Assembly (NCBI GenBank): GCA_002360325.1
Contig: DEQG01000095.1
Coordinates: 2,107-9,559 of the forward strand
Source: Salinicoccus sp. UBA3372
GTDB taxonomy: Bacteria; Bacillota; Bacilli; Staphylococcales; Salinicoccaceae
Length of the DNA: 7,453 nt
Direction of reading: 5' to 3'
The notes beneath the pieces were generated by a model that did no database searches, was not told the DNA's origin, and saw only the letters and a program-made list of their open reading frames with translations. Position numbers and translations under genes: made by a program. Shown here piece by piece: positions 1-5,650 of the stretch (positions are counted from its first letter, which is position 1; each line of letters opens with the position of its first letter).

Positions 1-602
1 TCAAAGAAGATGGAAAATGGGATTTTGAGCCTGTAATGAATATGAGAAGGCTCGGTACACAGACAGTCGGCCTGCTCGGTTTCGGCAACATCCCGAAACT
101 GATCGCTGAAAGACTGAAACCTTTTGGAGTGAAACTCATCGCGTACGATCCGTTTATTGATAGAAAAGAGGCAAAAGAGAAGTACGGCACAGACATCGTC
201 TCCTTTGATGAAGTGCTGGCAGAAGCAGATATTTTAAGCATCCATCTGCCGGTCAATAAAGACACTGAACACATTATTGACGACAACAGCATTGAGAAGA
301 TGAAAGACGGTGTGACCGTCATCAACTCTGCAAGAGGGCAGTTGGTGAACGAGAATTCAATTGTCAAAGCAATCGAATCGGGGAAGATCGGCTACTACGC
401 TGCAGACGTGCTCGAGGACGAAAATCCCGACTTGAGTTCACATCCATTTATGGATTATGAGAATATCATCCTCACACCGCACATTGCATTCTACTCTAAA
501 GAGTCCGTCAGAGAAGCGACAGTCGAAACAGCGACGAACGTCAAAAACTTCTTTGAAGGAAGATATGAAGATGCACAGATAGTTAATGGAGTGAACCTAT
601 AA
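1..602 (+). CDS. D-2-hydroxyacid dehydrogenase, NAD-binding (5' end missing)
   Basis: This is the C-terminal part of an NAD-dependent D-isomer-specific 2-hydroxyacid dehydrogenase, a cytosolic enzyme that interconverts 2-keto acids and D-2-hydroxy acids. The frame is open to the left edge (first whole codon at base 3), so the start lies outside; about 130 residues of a usual 320-330 are missing. Counting from the Met at base 36, the dinucleotide loop GFGNIP is at residues 15-20. An Asp at 38 after the second strand favours NAD over NADP. The catalytic triad is complete: Arg100 in NSARG, Glu129 in DVLEDENP and His149 in TPHIA; the Arg-Glu spacing of 29 equals that of E. coli SerA (Arg240/Glu269, recalled). 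The Pro closing the glycine loop recalls the CtBP-like branch. Substrate is not readable; glyoxylate/hydroxypyruvate or phosphoglycerate-type acids are possible. It is richer in GC than the regulator gene beside it. It ends at a strong hairpin, so it probably closes a separate upstream transcript. Confidence 0.5.
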   Translation, partial: KEDGKWDFEPVMNMRRLGTQTVGLLGFGNIPKLIAERLKPFGVKLIAYDPFIDRKEAKEKYGTDIVSFDEVLAEADILSIHLPVNKDTEHIIDDNSIEKMKDGVTVINSARGQLVNENSIVKAIESGKIGYYAADVLEDENPDLSSHPFMDYENIILTPHIAFYSKESVREATVETATNVKNFFEGRYEDAQIVNGVNL

Positions 603-608
603 AAATTT

Positions 609-662
609 AACCGCCATATTTTGAGTATGATGCCACTCAAAATACGGCGGTTTTCTTATTTT
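609..662. terminator. Bidirectional terminator between convergent genes
   Basis: An inverted repeat has arms at 609-626 and 635-652 with an 8-base loop, 18 pairs long. Read rightward it has one A-C mismatch and is followed by TTTTCTTATTTT, a good U-tract. Read leftward the same position is a G-T wobble, so the stem is fully paired, and the following run TTAAATTTTTAT is also U-rich. It starts 7 bases after the hydroxyacid dehydrogenase stop codon and lies 15 bases from the regulator's stop codon, so it most likely ends both transcripts without a factor. Confidence 0.5.
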
Positions 663-666
663 AAAA

Positions 667-1665
667 TCACTCACATCCACATGATTGTCTGATGACCATT
701 GAAGATGGCAGTTCATAATTTTCTACATTTTTTTCGCCATCAATTTTCTTTATCAATGATTCAAATGCTATCTCTCCGATTTCCTGTGGCGGTAAAATCA
801 TATTTGTTACTGGTGGGTCGATTATCGCAGAGGCAGGGGAGTCGCCGAACCCGATTAAAGCGATATCTTCAGGGATGGCGAGTCTCATCTCCTTCAGTTT
901 GGAAATACCTCCGATTGTCATGAAGTCATTGAGGAAGAACAAGGCTGTAATATCTTTATTTTTCTTGAGAAGGGAATGGACCGCTACAGCTCCACCTTCT
1001 ACGGTACCATAACCGATTTCTAGATTTTTGTCATCATAAGATAAATTATTTTCATTAAGAGCATCTTTGTAACCTCGTATTCTTCCTTCCGTAGTTGAAA
1101 CGTCAGGGACAGAGTAAATGACACCTATATTTTCATGGCCATGTTCAATAAGATGATTTGTTGCATCATAACCGATTCGATAGTTATCTCCGGTGACTCT
1201 TGGGGCATTCTTTACAATCTCATTGTAACGGTTGACGAGTACGATAGGCATCGATTTTGTGAATTTGTTAAGATAATCAATATTATTTGAAGTAGGTGAA
1301 AGAATGATGCCATCAACCATTTTGGAATAAAGTATATTTATCGTTTTTTCTTCATATACTTCATCCTCATTAGTATTTACCAGAAGAAGACTGTAACCCA
1401 TTTCTCTGGCTTTTTTCTCCACACCAAAAATCATCTCGTTAACGAATGAATCTGTAGAACTGGAAACAACTAAAGCTGCAGTTTTTGTCGATCTTCTTCT
1501 AAGATTTTTAGCGGTTGAGTTAGGAACATAGTTATGTTTCTCAATGATTTTGAGTATTTTATTCTTTCTTTCTTCAGTGATATTTTTTGTACCATTAATG
1601 ACATGAGACACCGTCGCTACTGACACTCCGGCTTCTTTGGCAATATCTTTCATAGTCAGCTTCAT
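667..1665 (-). CDS. LacI-family transcriptional regulator
   Basis: This is a 332-residue DNA-binding regulator, the usual length for the LacI/GalR/CcpA family. The N-terminal helix-turn-helix covers residues 4-24 (MKDIAKEAGVSVATVSHVIN), with specificity positions Val16, Ala17 and His21; the His recalls PurR and RbsR. The hinge helix is at 48-58 (PNSTAKNLRRR), and Leu55 is the residue that in this family wedges into a central CG step. Residues 61-325 form the periplasmic-binding-protein-like sensor domain, with DGIILSP at 118-124 and IPEDIALIGFGD at 264-275. The end (SCGCE) carries two Cys, which I believe is common in the family. The start is fixed by AAGGAG at 1673-1678, seven bases before the ATG; the second Met at residue 5 has no site of its own. 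It is divergent from the catabolic genes, and the spacer holds CG-centred palindromes, so it most likely represses them until a substrate-derived ligand binds. The effector is unknown. Confidence 0.5.
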   Translation of the reverse strand: MKLTMKDIAKEAGVSVATVSHVINGTKNITEERKNKILKIIEKHNYVPNSTAKNLRRRSTKTAALVVSSSTDSFVNEMIFGVEKKAREMGYSLLLVNTNEDEVYEEKTINILYSKMVDGIILSPTSNNIDYLNKFTKSMPIVLVNRYNEIVKNAPRVTGDNYRIGYDATNHLIEHGHENIGVIYSVPDVSTTEGRIRGYKDALNENNLSYDDKNLEIGYGTVEGGAVAVHSLLKKNKDITALFFLNDFMTIGGISKLKEMRLAIPEDIALIGFGDSPASAIIDPPVTNMILPPQEIGEIAFESLIKKIDGEKNVENYELPSSMVIRQSCGCE

Positions 1666-1735
1666 ACTGTTTCTCCTTCGTAAAAGGCTATTTTAACAAT
1701 TTCCATTTAATACTATATTATGCGACTTTCTCCTT

Positions 1736-1764
1736 ATAATCAATCGGCATGTAAATAATTTCAA
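1736..1764 (-). promoter_or_regulatory. Candidate promoter of the LacI-family gene
   Basis: On the minus strand, TTGAAA (1764-1759) matches the -35 consensus at 5 of 6. After a 17-base spacer, GATTAT (1741-1736) matches the -10 at 4 of 6. The predicted start near 1729 would give a leader of about 63 bases. The region is AT-rich, so a chance match is possible. A TTTACAT half-site (1755-1749) identical to the one in the divergent promoter falls in this spacer, which would allow autoregulation. Confidence 0.5.
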
Positions 1765-1796
1765 ATACTAAATTTTTAAAATATTCATTTTTTGTG

Positions 1797-1826
1797 TTGA
1801 CAAGTAAAACGTTTACATAGTATTAT
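1797..1826 (+). promoter_or_regulatory. Sigma-A promoter of the transketolase operon
   Basis: A perfect -35 box TTGACA (1797-1802) is followed by an 18-base spacer and the -10 box TATTAT (1821-1826, 5 of 6). The 35 bases upstream are almost all A and T, like an UP element. Transcription should start near 1833, giving a leader of about 36 bases that ends in AGGAGG (1857-1862), six bases before the ATG at 1869. An operator-like site fills the spacer and another lies just after the start, the layout of a strongly repressed, inducible promoter. Confidence 0.5.
1803..1818. promoter_or_regulatory. Operator-like site 1, within the promoter spacer
   Basis: AGTAAAACGTTTACAT is centred on a CG step at 1810-1811, with a perfect AAACGTTT core; counted differently, the arms are GTAAA and TTTAC. 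LacI-family proteins typically bind pseudo-palindromes with a central CG. The site sits between the -35 and -10 boxes, so occupancy would exclude RNA polymerase. Its right half CGTTTACATA recurs exactly at 4571-4580 before the transporter genes. It could also be a weak CcpA catabolite site (two mismatches to the recalled consensus TGWNANCGNTNWCA). Confidence 0.5.
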
Positions 1827-1836
1827 GCATACATCA

Positions 1837-1852
1837 GGTTAAACGATTAACC
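1837..1852. promoter_or_regulatory. Operator-like site 2, just after the transcription start
   Basis: GGTTAAACGATTAACC is a 16-base palindrome with six-base perfect arms (GGTTAA/TTAACC), one mismatched pair, and a central CG at 1844-1845. It would lie at about +5 to +20 of the transketolase transcript. Its centre is 34 bases from that of site 1, a little over three helical turns, so both could be bound on one face of the DNA. The poor fit to a catabolite-response site points to the neighbouring LacI-family protein as the binder. Confidence 0.5.
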
Positions 1853-1868
1853 AATTAGGAGGATTAAC

Positions 1869-2717
1869 ATGACTGATACAAAGTTAAGTACGGAAGAAAA
1901 AGTTGAACTCATTAAAGAAAAAGCTAAAATGTCTCGTTTAGAAACTATAAGATTGATCTCAAAAGCAAAAAGTGGACATTACGGATCATCATTTTCCAGC
2001 TCTGAAATTTTTGCCACATTATATTACCATGTGATGAATTATGATCCAGAAAACCACAGATGGAAAAGCAGAGACCGTTTTGTAATGGGTAAAGGTCATT
2101 CTGCTGTTGGTGTATACCCGATTTTGGCTGATGTTGGATTCTTCCCTCAGGAAGAATTGGATACATATACGGATTTAGGAAGTGCGTTCGGTGATCACCC
2201 GGACATGAACAAAATCAAAGGTATAGATTTTGGCTCCGGTTCCATCGGTCACGGTTTATCTGTAGGTGTAGGGATGTCACTTGGTGCACGCCTGGATAAT
2301 GAAGATTACAGATCATTCATCCTGATGGGAGACGGAGAAATGCAGGAAGGCCAGGTCTGGGAAGCCGCGATGAGTGCTGCCAGCTTCAAACTTGGGAACC
2401 TTGTAGGTATTGTTGATAATAATAAAGTGACTGTAGATGGACATACACATGAAATGATGAACATCAATCCATTGAAGGAAAAATGGGAAAGCTTCGGATG
2501 GAATGTTGTAGCAGTAGACGGTCATGATATAGAAGCATTGATTGAAACTTTTGATAATCTTCCGCCGGCTGATTCTGATGTTCCGACTGTAATCATTTGT
2601 GACACTGTTGCAGGCAAAGGTGTTTCCTTCATGGAACATGGATATGAGTGGCATGTTGCGAACCTTGGTGAAGATGATATTAAACGTGCTGTAGAAGAAA
2701 TTGAAGGAGGACAATAA
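1869..2717 (+). CDS. Transketolase, N-terminal (thiamine-diphosphate-binding) subunit
   Basis: This 282-residue protein is the N-terminal half of a split transketolase, a thiamine-diphosphate enzyme that moves two-carbon ketol units between sugars in the cytosol. The cofactor motif is complete: GDG at 154-156 through Asn185 in VDNN. Asp155, Asn185 and the carbonyl of Val187 are the expected metal ligands; the spacing of 30 equals that of yeast transketolase (Asp157/Asn187, recalled). Active-site histidines are visible at His37 (SGH), His77 (GKGHS), His110 (GDHPD) and His262 (EWHV). GSIGHGL at 124-130 is typical of the split type. Two places differ from the pattern I recall: SGH is followed by Tyr, not Pro, and the usual WHG near the end is WHV. 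The ATG at 1869 has AGGAGG six bases upstream. It is the first gene of the operon, and the partner's ribosome binding site is inside its last codons. Confidence 0.5.
   Translation: MTDTKLSTEEKVELIKEKAKMSRLETIRLISKAKSGHYGSSFSSSEIFATLYYHVMNYDPENHRWKSRDRFVMGKGHSAVGVYPILADVGFFPQEELDTYTDLGSAFGDHPDMNKIKGIDFGSGSIGHGLSVGVGMSLGARLDNEDYRSFILMGDGEMQEGQVWEAAMSAASFKLGNLVGIVDNNKVTVDGHTHEMMNINPLKEKWESFGWNVVAVDGHDIEALIETFDNLPPADSDVPTVIICDTVAGKGVSFMEHGYEWHVANLGEDDIKRAVEEIEGGQ
2704..2710 (+). promoter_or_regulatory. Ribosome binding site that fixes the second transketolase start
   Basis: AAGGAGG lies in the last codons of the N-terminal subunit, eight bases before the ATG at 2719. The N-subunit stop TAA (2715-2717) is one base from that ATG, so the two halves are probably translationally coupled, as suits equal amounts of two subunits. 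A TTG at 2701 in the same frame would extend the protein by six residues, but it overlaps this site and has no site of its own, so it is not the start. Confidence 0.5.
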
Positions 2718-2718
2718 G

Positions 2719-3711
2719 ATGACTATACAAAATACGTTCCATAAAGATACATGGGAATTATATAAAGGTCTTGAAATGGCAAAGCAATTGACGTCCGGTA
2801 AAACATTAGCATCATTAGCTGACGAATATCCTGAAGTGGTTGCAATGAGTGCGGATTTAAGTAAACCAACAGGTCTATGGCCTTTTGCAAAAGAATATCC
2901 GGATAGGTTTTTCAACTTCGGTCTTGCTGAGAAAAACATGGTGACTGCAGCTGCAGGTCTTGCATCCACTGGTAAGGTTCCTTTCGTTTCAACATATGCA
3001 TCTTTCCTTGGAGTACTGGCTGCAGAAAATATCAGAACAGCAGTTGCTTACCCTAATCTGAATGTCAGATTGATAGGTACACATACTGGTATAGCGATGG
3101 GCTTCTACGGTACCTCCCACCATGCGACGGAAGATATTTCCATCACAAGAGCAATGGCTAATATGACAGTCATTTCACCGGCTGACGGTGTGGCTTTATC
3201 TGAAATGATTGAGGAATCCGTGAAAACCTATGATGGACCTATTTACTTCAGAGTGAGCCGCGGAAGAGAAGAACCGGTTTATAAAGAAGGGGCAAATATA
3301 CAGAATAGGATTGGAAAAGCGAACATTCTGAGAGACGGTTCAGATCTTACAATCATTGCTTGTGGTATCGAAGTGCTTCAGGCACTAAGAGCAGCAGAAC
3401 AATTAAGTGAACAGGGCATTGAAGCACGCGTTATCGATATGCACACGATCAAACCGATGGACATAGAAGCTGTAATCAGTGCTGCTGAGGAAACGGGAGC
3501 TGTACTTACAGTTGAAGAACATAATATCCAAGGTGGTCTCGGCAGTGCAGTTGCAGAAGTATTGATGGAGTCTGATGTTTCATGCAAATTCAAACGTCAC
3601 GGTTTCTATGATGAAAACTCCTTGATTGGTAAACCTTACTACTTATACAAGCATTATAAACTGGATGCAGAAGGTATTGCATCTGTAGCTAAAGAATTTT
3701 TAAATAAGTAA
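2719..3711 (+). CDS. Transketolase, C-terminal subunit with altered substrate-contact residues
   Basis: This 330-residue protein is the partner subunit, with the pyrimidine-binding domain (about residues 20-185) and the C-terminal transketolase domain (about 200-325). The catalytic Glu71 lies in FGLAEKNM and would activate the cofactor bound by the other subunit. From Glu71, the offsets to His122 (51 residues) and from His122 to Arg181 (59) equal those of yeast Glu418, His469 and Arg528, so the alignment is firm there. His134 matches His481. On that alignment, yeast Asp477, which senses the acceptor's C2 hydroxyl, is Tyr130. Closer to the N-terminus, an ungapped alignment through the SADL motif puts Gln23 at phosphate-contact Arg359 and Pro50 at Ser386. 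Standard split enzymes, as I recall, read GEDGATHQ where this one reads GFYGTSHH. It should be an active enzyme with an unusual acceptor or donor. Without structures or family alignments, the natural substrate cannot be named. Confidence 0.5.
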   Translation: MTIQNTFHKDTWELYKGLEMAKQLTSGKTLASLADEYPEVVAMSADLSKPTGLWPFAKEYPDRFFNFGLAEKNMVTAAAGLASTGKVPFVSTYASFLGVLAAENIRTAVAYPNLNVRLIGTHTGIAMGFYGTSHHATEDISITRAMANMTVISPADGVALSEMIEESVKTYDGPIYFRVSRGREEPVYKEGANIQNRIGKANILRDGSDLTIIACGIEVLQALRAAEQLSEQGIEARVIDMHTIKPMDIEAVISAAEETGAVLTVEEHNIQGGLGSAVAEVLMESDVSCKFKRHGFYDENSLIGKPYYLYKHYKLDAEGIASVAKEFLNK

Positions 3712-3718
3712 CCGGTTA
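3709..3718. repeat. TAACCGGTTA palindrome after the transketolase genes
   Basis: A perfect 10-base palindrome with a central CG overlaps the stop codon of the C-terminal subunit. Its TAACC/GGTTA arms resemble those of operator-like site 2 (GGTTAA/TTAACC). It could be a weak auxiliary operator, but in AT-rich DNA a site this short may be chance. The 49-base gap to the dehydrogenase shows no terminator, so transcription probably continues. Confidence 0.5.
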
Positions 3719-3760
3719 AAAATAAGAAAATTTAACTTAAACTAATGGGGAGTTGTAGAA

Positions 3761-4522
3761 ATGGATTTTAAAGGAAGAGTAGCTCTAATTACAGGAGCAG
3801 GCTCCGAAAAGGGTATTGGGAGAGCAACAGCCGCGACATTAAGCAAACGTGGGGCGACTGTAATTCTCGCTGATATTAACGGAGATGGGGCAGAACAGAT
3901 AGCCGAAAATTTGAGAAATGACGGCGGAGACGCTGTGGGTATTACAATAGATGTGACTGATCAGAAACAAGTCAACGAGACAGTTGAGAAATTAGTGGAA
4001 GAACACGGGAAAATAGACATTCTTGTAAATAATGCTGGTATTTCAAGACCGACGCGTGTATTGGATATCCCTGAAGATGAATGGGATCTTGTATTCAACA
4101 TTAATATGAAAGGTTTATTCTTTGTCACACAGGCTGTATTGAAATCTATGAAAAAAGAAGAATATGGAAGGGTCATCAACTTAAGTTCCGTATCAGGTAA
4201 ACGAGGCGGAGGAATCTTTGGAGGTTCACATTATTCTGCAGCGAAGGCTGGAGTGACTGGGTTTACAAAAGCGATAGCAAGAGAAATGTCTGAATTCAAT
4301 ATCACTTGTAACACAGTGGCCCCGGGGCTGGTTGGTGGAACAAATATCACTGGAGGATTGTTGACAGCAGAAGCAGAAAAGGCGATTATCGAAAGTATCC
4401 CACTCAAGCGCGTGGGTACTGTAGACGATATTGCATACTCAATCGCGTTTCTTGCATCTGAAGGTGCGAGTTATATCACCGGAGAAGAGCTTGACATCAA
4501 CGGTGGTTCGCATATCGACTGA
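3761..4522 (+). CDS. Short-chain dehydrogenase/reductase, NAD-type
   Basis: This 253-residue protein is a classical short-chain dehydrogenase, a cytosolic oxidoreductase acting on alcohols and ketones, often sugars or sugar acids. The glycine-rich loop is TGAGSEKGIG (11-20), two residues longer than the usual TGxxxGxG. Asp38 after the second strand favours NAD(H). NNAG is at 90-93, and the catalytic tetrad is Asn115, Ser143, Tyr158 and Lys162 (YSAAK). The Ser-Tyr spacing is 15 rather than the 13 of FabG, because of a glycine-rich insertion (GGGIFGG, 149-155). The C-terminus has the common ITGEELDINGG signature. The ATG follows GGGGAG (3747-3752) by eight bases. Similarity to FabG-like reductases is generic; the position between a split transketolase and a transporter suggests sugar or sugar-acid oxidation rather than fatty-acid synthesis. 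Its substrate may be the imported compound itself, but that is inference. Confidence 0.5.
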   Translation: MDFKGRVALITGAGSEKGIGRATAATLSKRGATVILADINGDGAEQIAENLRNDGGDAVGITIDVTDQKQVNETVEKLVEEHGKIDILVNNAGISRPTRVLDIPEDEWDLVFNINMKGLFFVTQAVLKSMKKEEYGRVINLSSVSGKRGGGIFGGSHYSAAKAGVTGFTKAIAREMSEFNITCNTVAPGLVGGTNITGGLLTAEAEKAIIESIPLKRVGTVDDIAYSIAFLASEGASYITGEELDINGGSHID

Positions 4523-4527
4523 TTAAG

Positions 4528-4549
4528 CAGAAGGTCATATGACCTTCTG
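4528..4549. terminator. Perfect 22-base palindrome, possible attenuator
   Basis: The palindrome starts five bases after the dehydrogenase stop codon. As RNA it folds into a nine-pair stem, CAGAAGGTC with GACCTTCTG, around an ATAT loop. The following tract ACTTTCACTAAAT is only weakly U-rich, so it is probably a partial terminator or a 3' stabiliser that lowers transporter expression relative to the enzymes. Its perfect symmetry also allows a protein-binding site. Confidence 0.5.
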
Positions 4550-4563
4550 ACTTTCACTAAATC

Positions 4564-4579
4564 ATGTATGCGTTTACAT
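4564..4579. promoter_or_regulatory. Operator-like site 3 / catabolite-response-like site before the transporter
   Basis: ATGTATGCGTTTACAT has perfect five-base arms (ATGTA/TACAT) around a central CG at 4571-4572. Its right half repeats site 1 exactly (CGTTTACATA). It differs by one base from the B. subtilis CcpA consensus as I recall it (TGWNANCGNTNWCA), so CcpA and the local LacI-family protein are both possible binders. It overlaps the -35 of a candidate promoter, or could act as a roadblock to read-through. Confidence 0.5.
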
Positions 4580-4601
4580 ATAGGGCTTAGAGATTTAAAA
4601 C
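4573..4601 (+). promoter_or_regulatory. Candidate internal promoter of the TRAP transporter genes
   Basis: TTTACA (4573-4578, 5 of 6 to the -35) is followed by a 17-base spacer and TAAAAC (4596-4601, 4 of 6 to the -10). The predicted start near 4608 would leave a 24-base leader before the ATG at 4632. The match is modest, and the -35 lies inside operator-like site 3, so this promoter would be repressible. The 109-base gap here, large for this operon, supports a separate control point. Confidence 0.5.
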
Positions 4602-4631
4602 GTAGCAAAAAGTTACAGGAGGGGTGAAAGC

Positions 4632-5630
4632 ATGAGATTTCTGAGGGTATTGGTTTTAAGCATTATAGCAGTTCTGACAGTTACCGTTGTTTACGGTTTT
4701 GTCTCGGAGAATGACATCGTGGAATCCGACGGTGATGTAATTATCCGTTTCGCTCATGGACAGCCAGAAAGTAACGAGAGACATGAAGCGGTCATGTATT
4801 TTAAAGAATTGGTTGAAGAAAAATCAGATATGGAAGTACGCGTCTATCCGAATGAACAGTTAGGGTCAGAAGCAGAGATGATTGAAAGTGTGAGCTTAAA
4901 TGATCTACAAATGGTCGCTGCAAGTGCCTTCAGTCAATATCACCAGGGGATAAGCATCTTTGAGCTGCCTTATTTATTTGAAACTTATGAGGAAGCTTGG
5001 GAAGTGCTCGACGGTGAAGTGGGAAAAGAAGTAGCTGAACCCCTTCTTGAAGATAATTTAAGAATTATTTCATATTTTGAAAATGGAATGCGACATGTCA
5101 CAGCGAATAAAGAGATAGAGAATCCAGAAGATTTCCAAGGATTGAGCATCAGGACCCCAGAGTTTCCATTATCACTGGCGACTTTCCAGGCAATGGGGGC
5201 AAACCCGACTCCGATGGCTTTTGGTGAATTGTATATGTCTCTGCAGCAGGGTACTGTAGATGCTCAGGAAAATCCTATAGCTAATATTTATACCAGTCGA
5301 TTTCAAGAAGTTCAACAATATCTGAACAAGACCTCGCACCAGTATATGCCGTTACCTGTAGCAATCAGTGATGATTTCTGGCAATCACTATCTGAAAACC
5401 AAAAAGAAGTAGTAGAAACCAGCGCGCAGGAAGCTGCACAATATCATAGAGATCTTATCGTTGAAAATGAAGAGGAACTAGAAGAAAAGATAATAGAGGA
5501 TGGAATGGAAGTAGTGGAAATGGATACTGAACCTTTCAGGGAACAGACAGAAAGTGTTCATGAAACTTACAGGAATTTGTATGGTGATGAGATGCTGGAT
5601 AAAATCCTTGATCAGCTTGACAGAGAATAG
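4632..5630 (+). CDS. dctP: TRAP transporter solute-binding protein (DctP family)
   Basis: This 332-residue extracytoplasmic protein captures the substrate and delivers it to the membrane subunits. A charged start (MRFLR) and a hydrophobic stretch at about 6-23 form a signal or anchor segment. The protein has no cysteine at all, so it cannot be a lipoprotein; with no clear AxA cleavage site it is probably tethered by an uncleaved N-terminal helix. The ligand signature runs from GLSIRTP (170-176) through ELYMSLQQGTVDAQENP (199-215). Arg154, Arg174 and Asn214 have the same spacing as Arg127, Arg147 and Asn187 of the sialic-acid-binding SiaP (recalled). Arg174 is the residue that pairs with the ligand carboxylate, so the cargo is very likely an organic acid, such as a sugar acid or keto acid. 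AGGAGGGG (4617-4624) precedes the ATG. The symbol denotes the family, not proven C4-dicarboxylate transport. Confidence 0.5.
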   Translation: MRFLRVLVLSIIAVLTVTVVYGFVSENDIVESDGDVIIRFAHGQPESNERHEAVMYFKELVEEKSDMEVRVYPNEQLGSEAEMIESVSLNDLQMVAASAFSQYHQGISIFELPYLFETYEEAWEVLDGEVGKEVAEPLLEDNLRIISYFENGMRHVTANKEIENPEDFQGLSIRTPEFPLSLATFQAMGANPTPMAFGELYMSLQQGTVDAQENPIANIYTSRFQEVQQYLNKTSHQYMPLPVAISDDFWQSLSENQKEVVETSAQEAAQYHRDLIVENEEELEEKIIEDGMEVVEMDTEPFREQTESVHETYRNLYGDEMLDKILDQLDRE

Positions 5631-5650
5631 AACAGTGAGGGGGAAGCTTA

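Noticed and set aside
699..923. A 74-codon plus-strand open frame opposite the regulator
   Set aside because: It lies fully inside the well-supported LacI-family gene, shows no domain, and starts within the 3' end of that gene.
1666..1868. A riboswitch or small RNA gene in the divergent spacer
   Set aside because: The predicted leader of the transketolase transcript is only about 36 bases, and the spacer shows no terminator stem or known aptamer pattern; promoter and operator sequences explain its structure.
2701..2718. A TTG start six codons upstream for the C-terminal transketolase subunit
   Set aside because: The TTG overlaps the AAGGAGG that serves the ATG at 2719, has no ribosome binding site of its own, and would overlap the preceding gene; the ATG start gives the normal N-terminus.
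2313..2969. A 218-codon open frame on the minus strand
   Set aside because: It runs antisense across the junction of both transketolase genes, lacks a recognisable domain, and its protein shows no conserved motif; both sense frames have full family signatures.
3745..3771. An ATG just before the short-chain dehydrogenase as an alternative start or small gene
   Set aside because: It is out of frame with the dehydrogenase, stops after eight codons, and its GGGG is part of the real gene's ribosome binding site.
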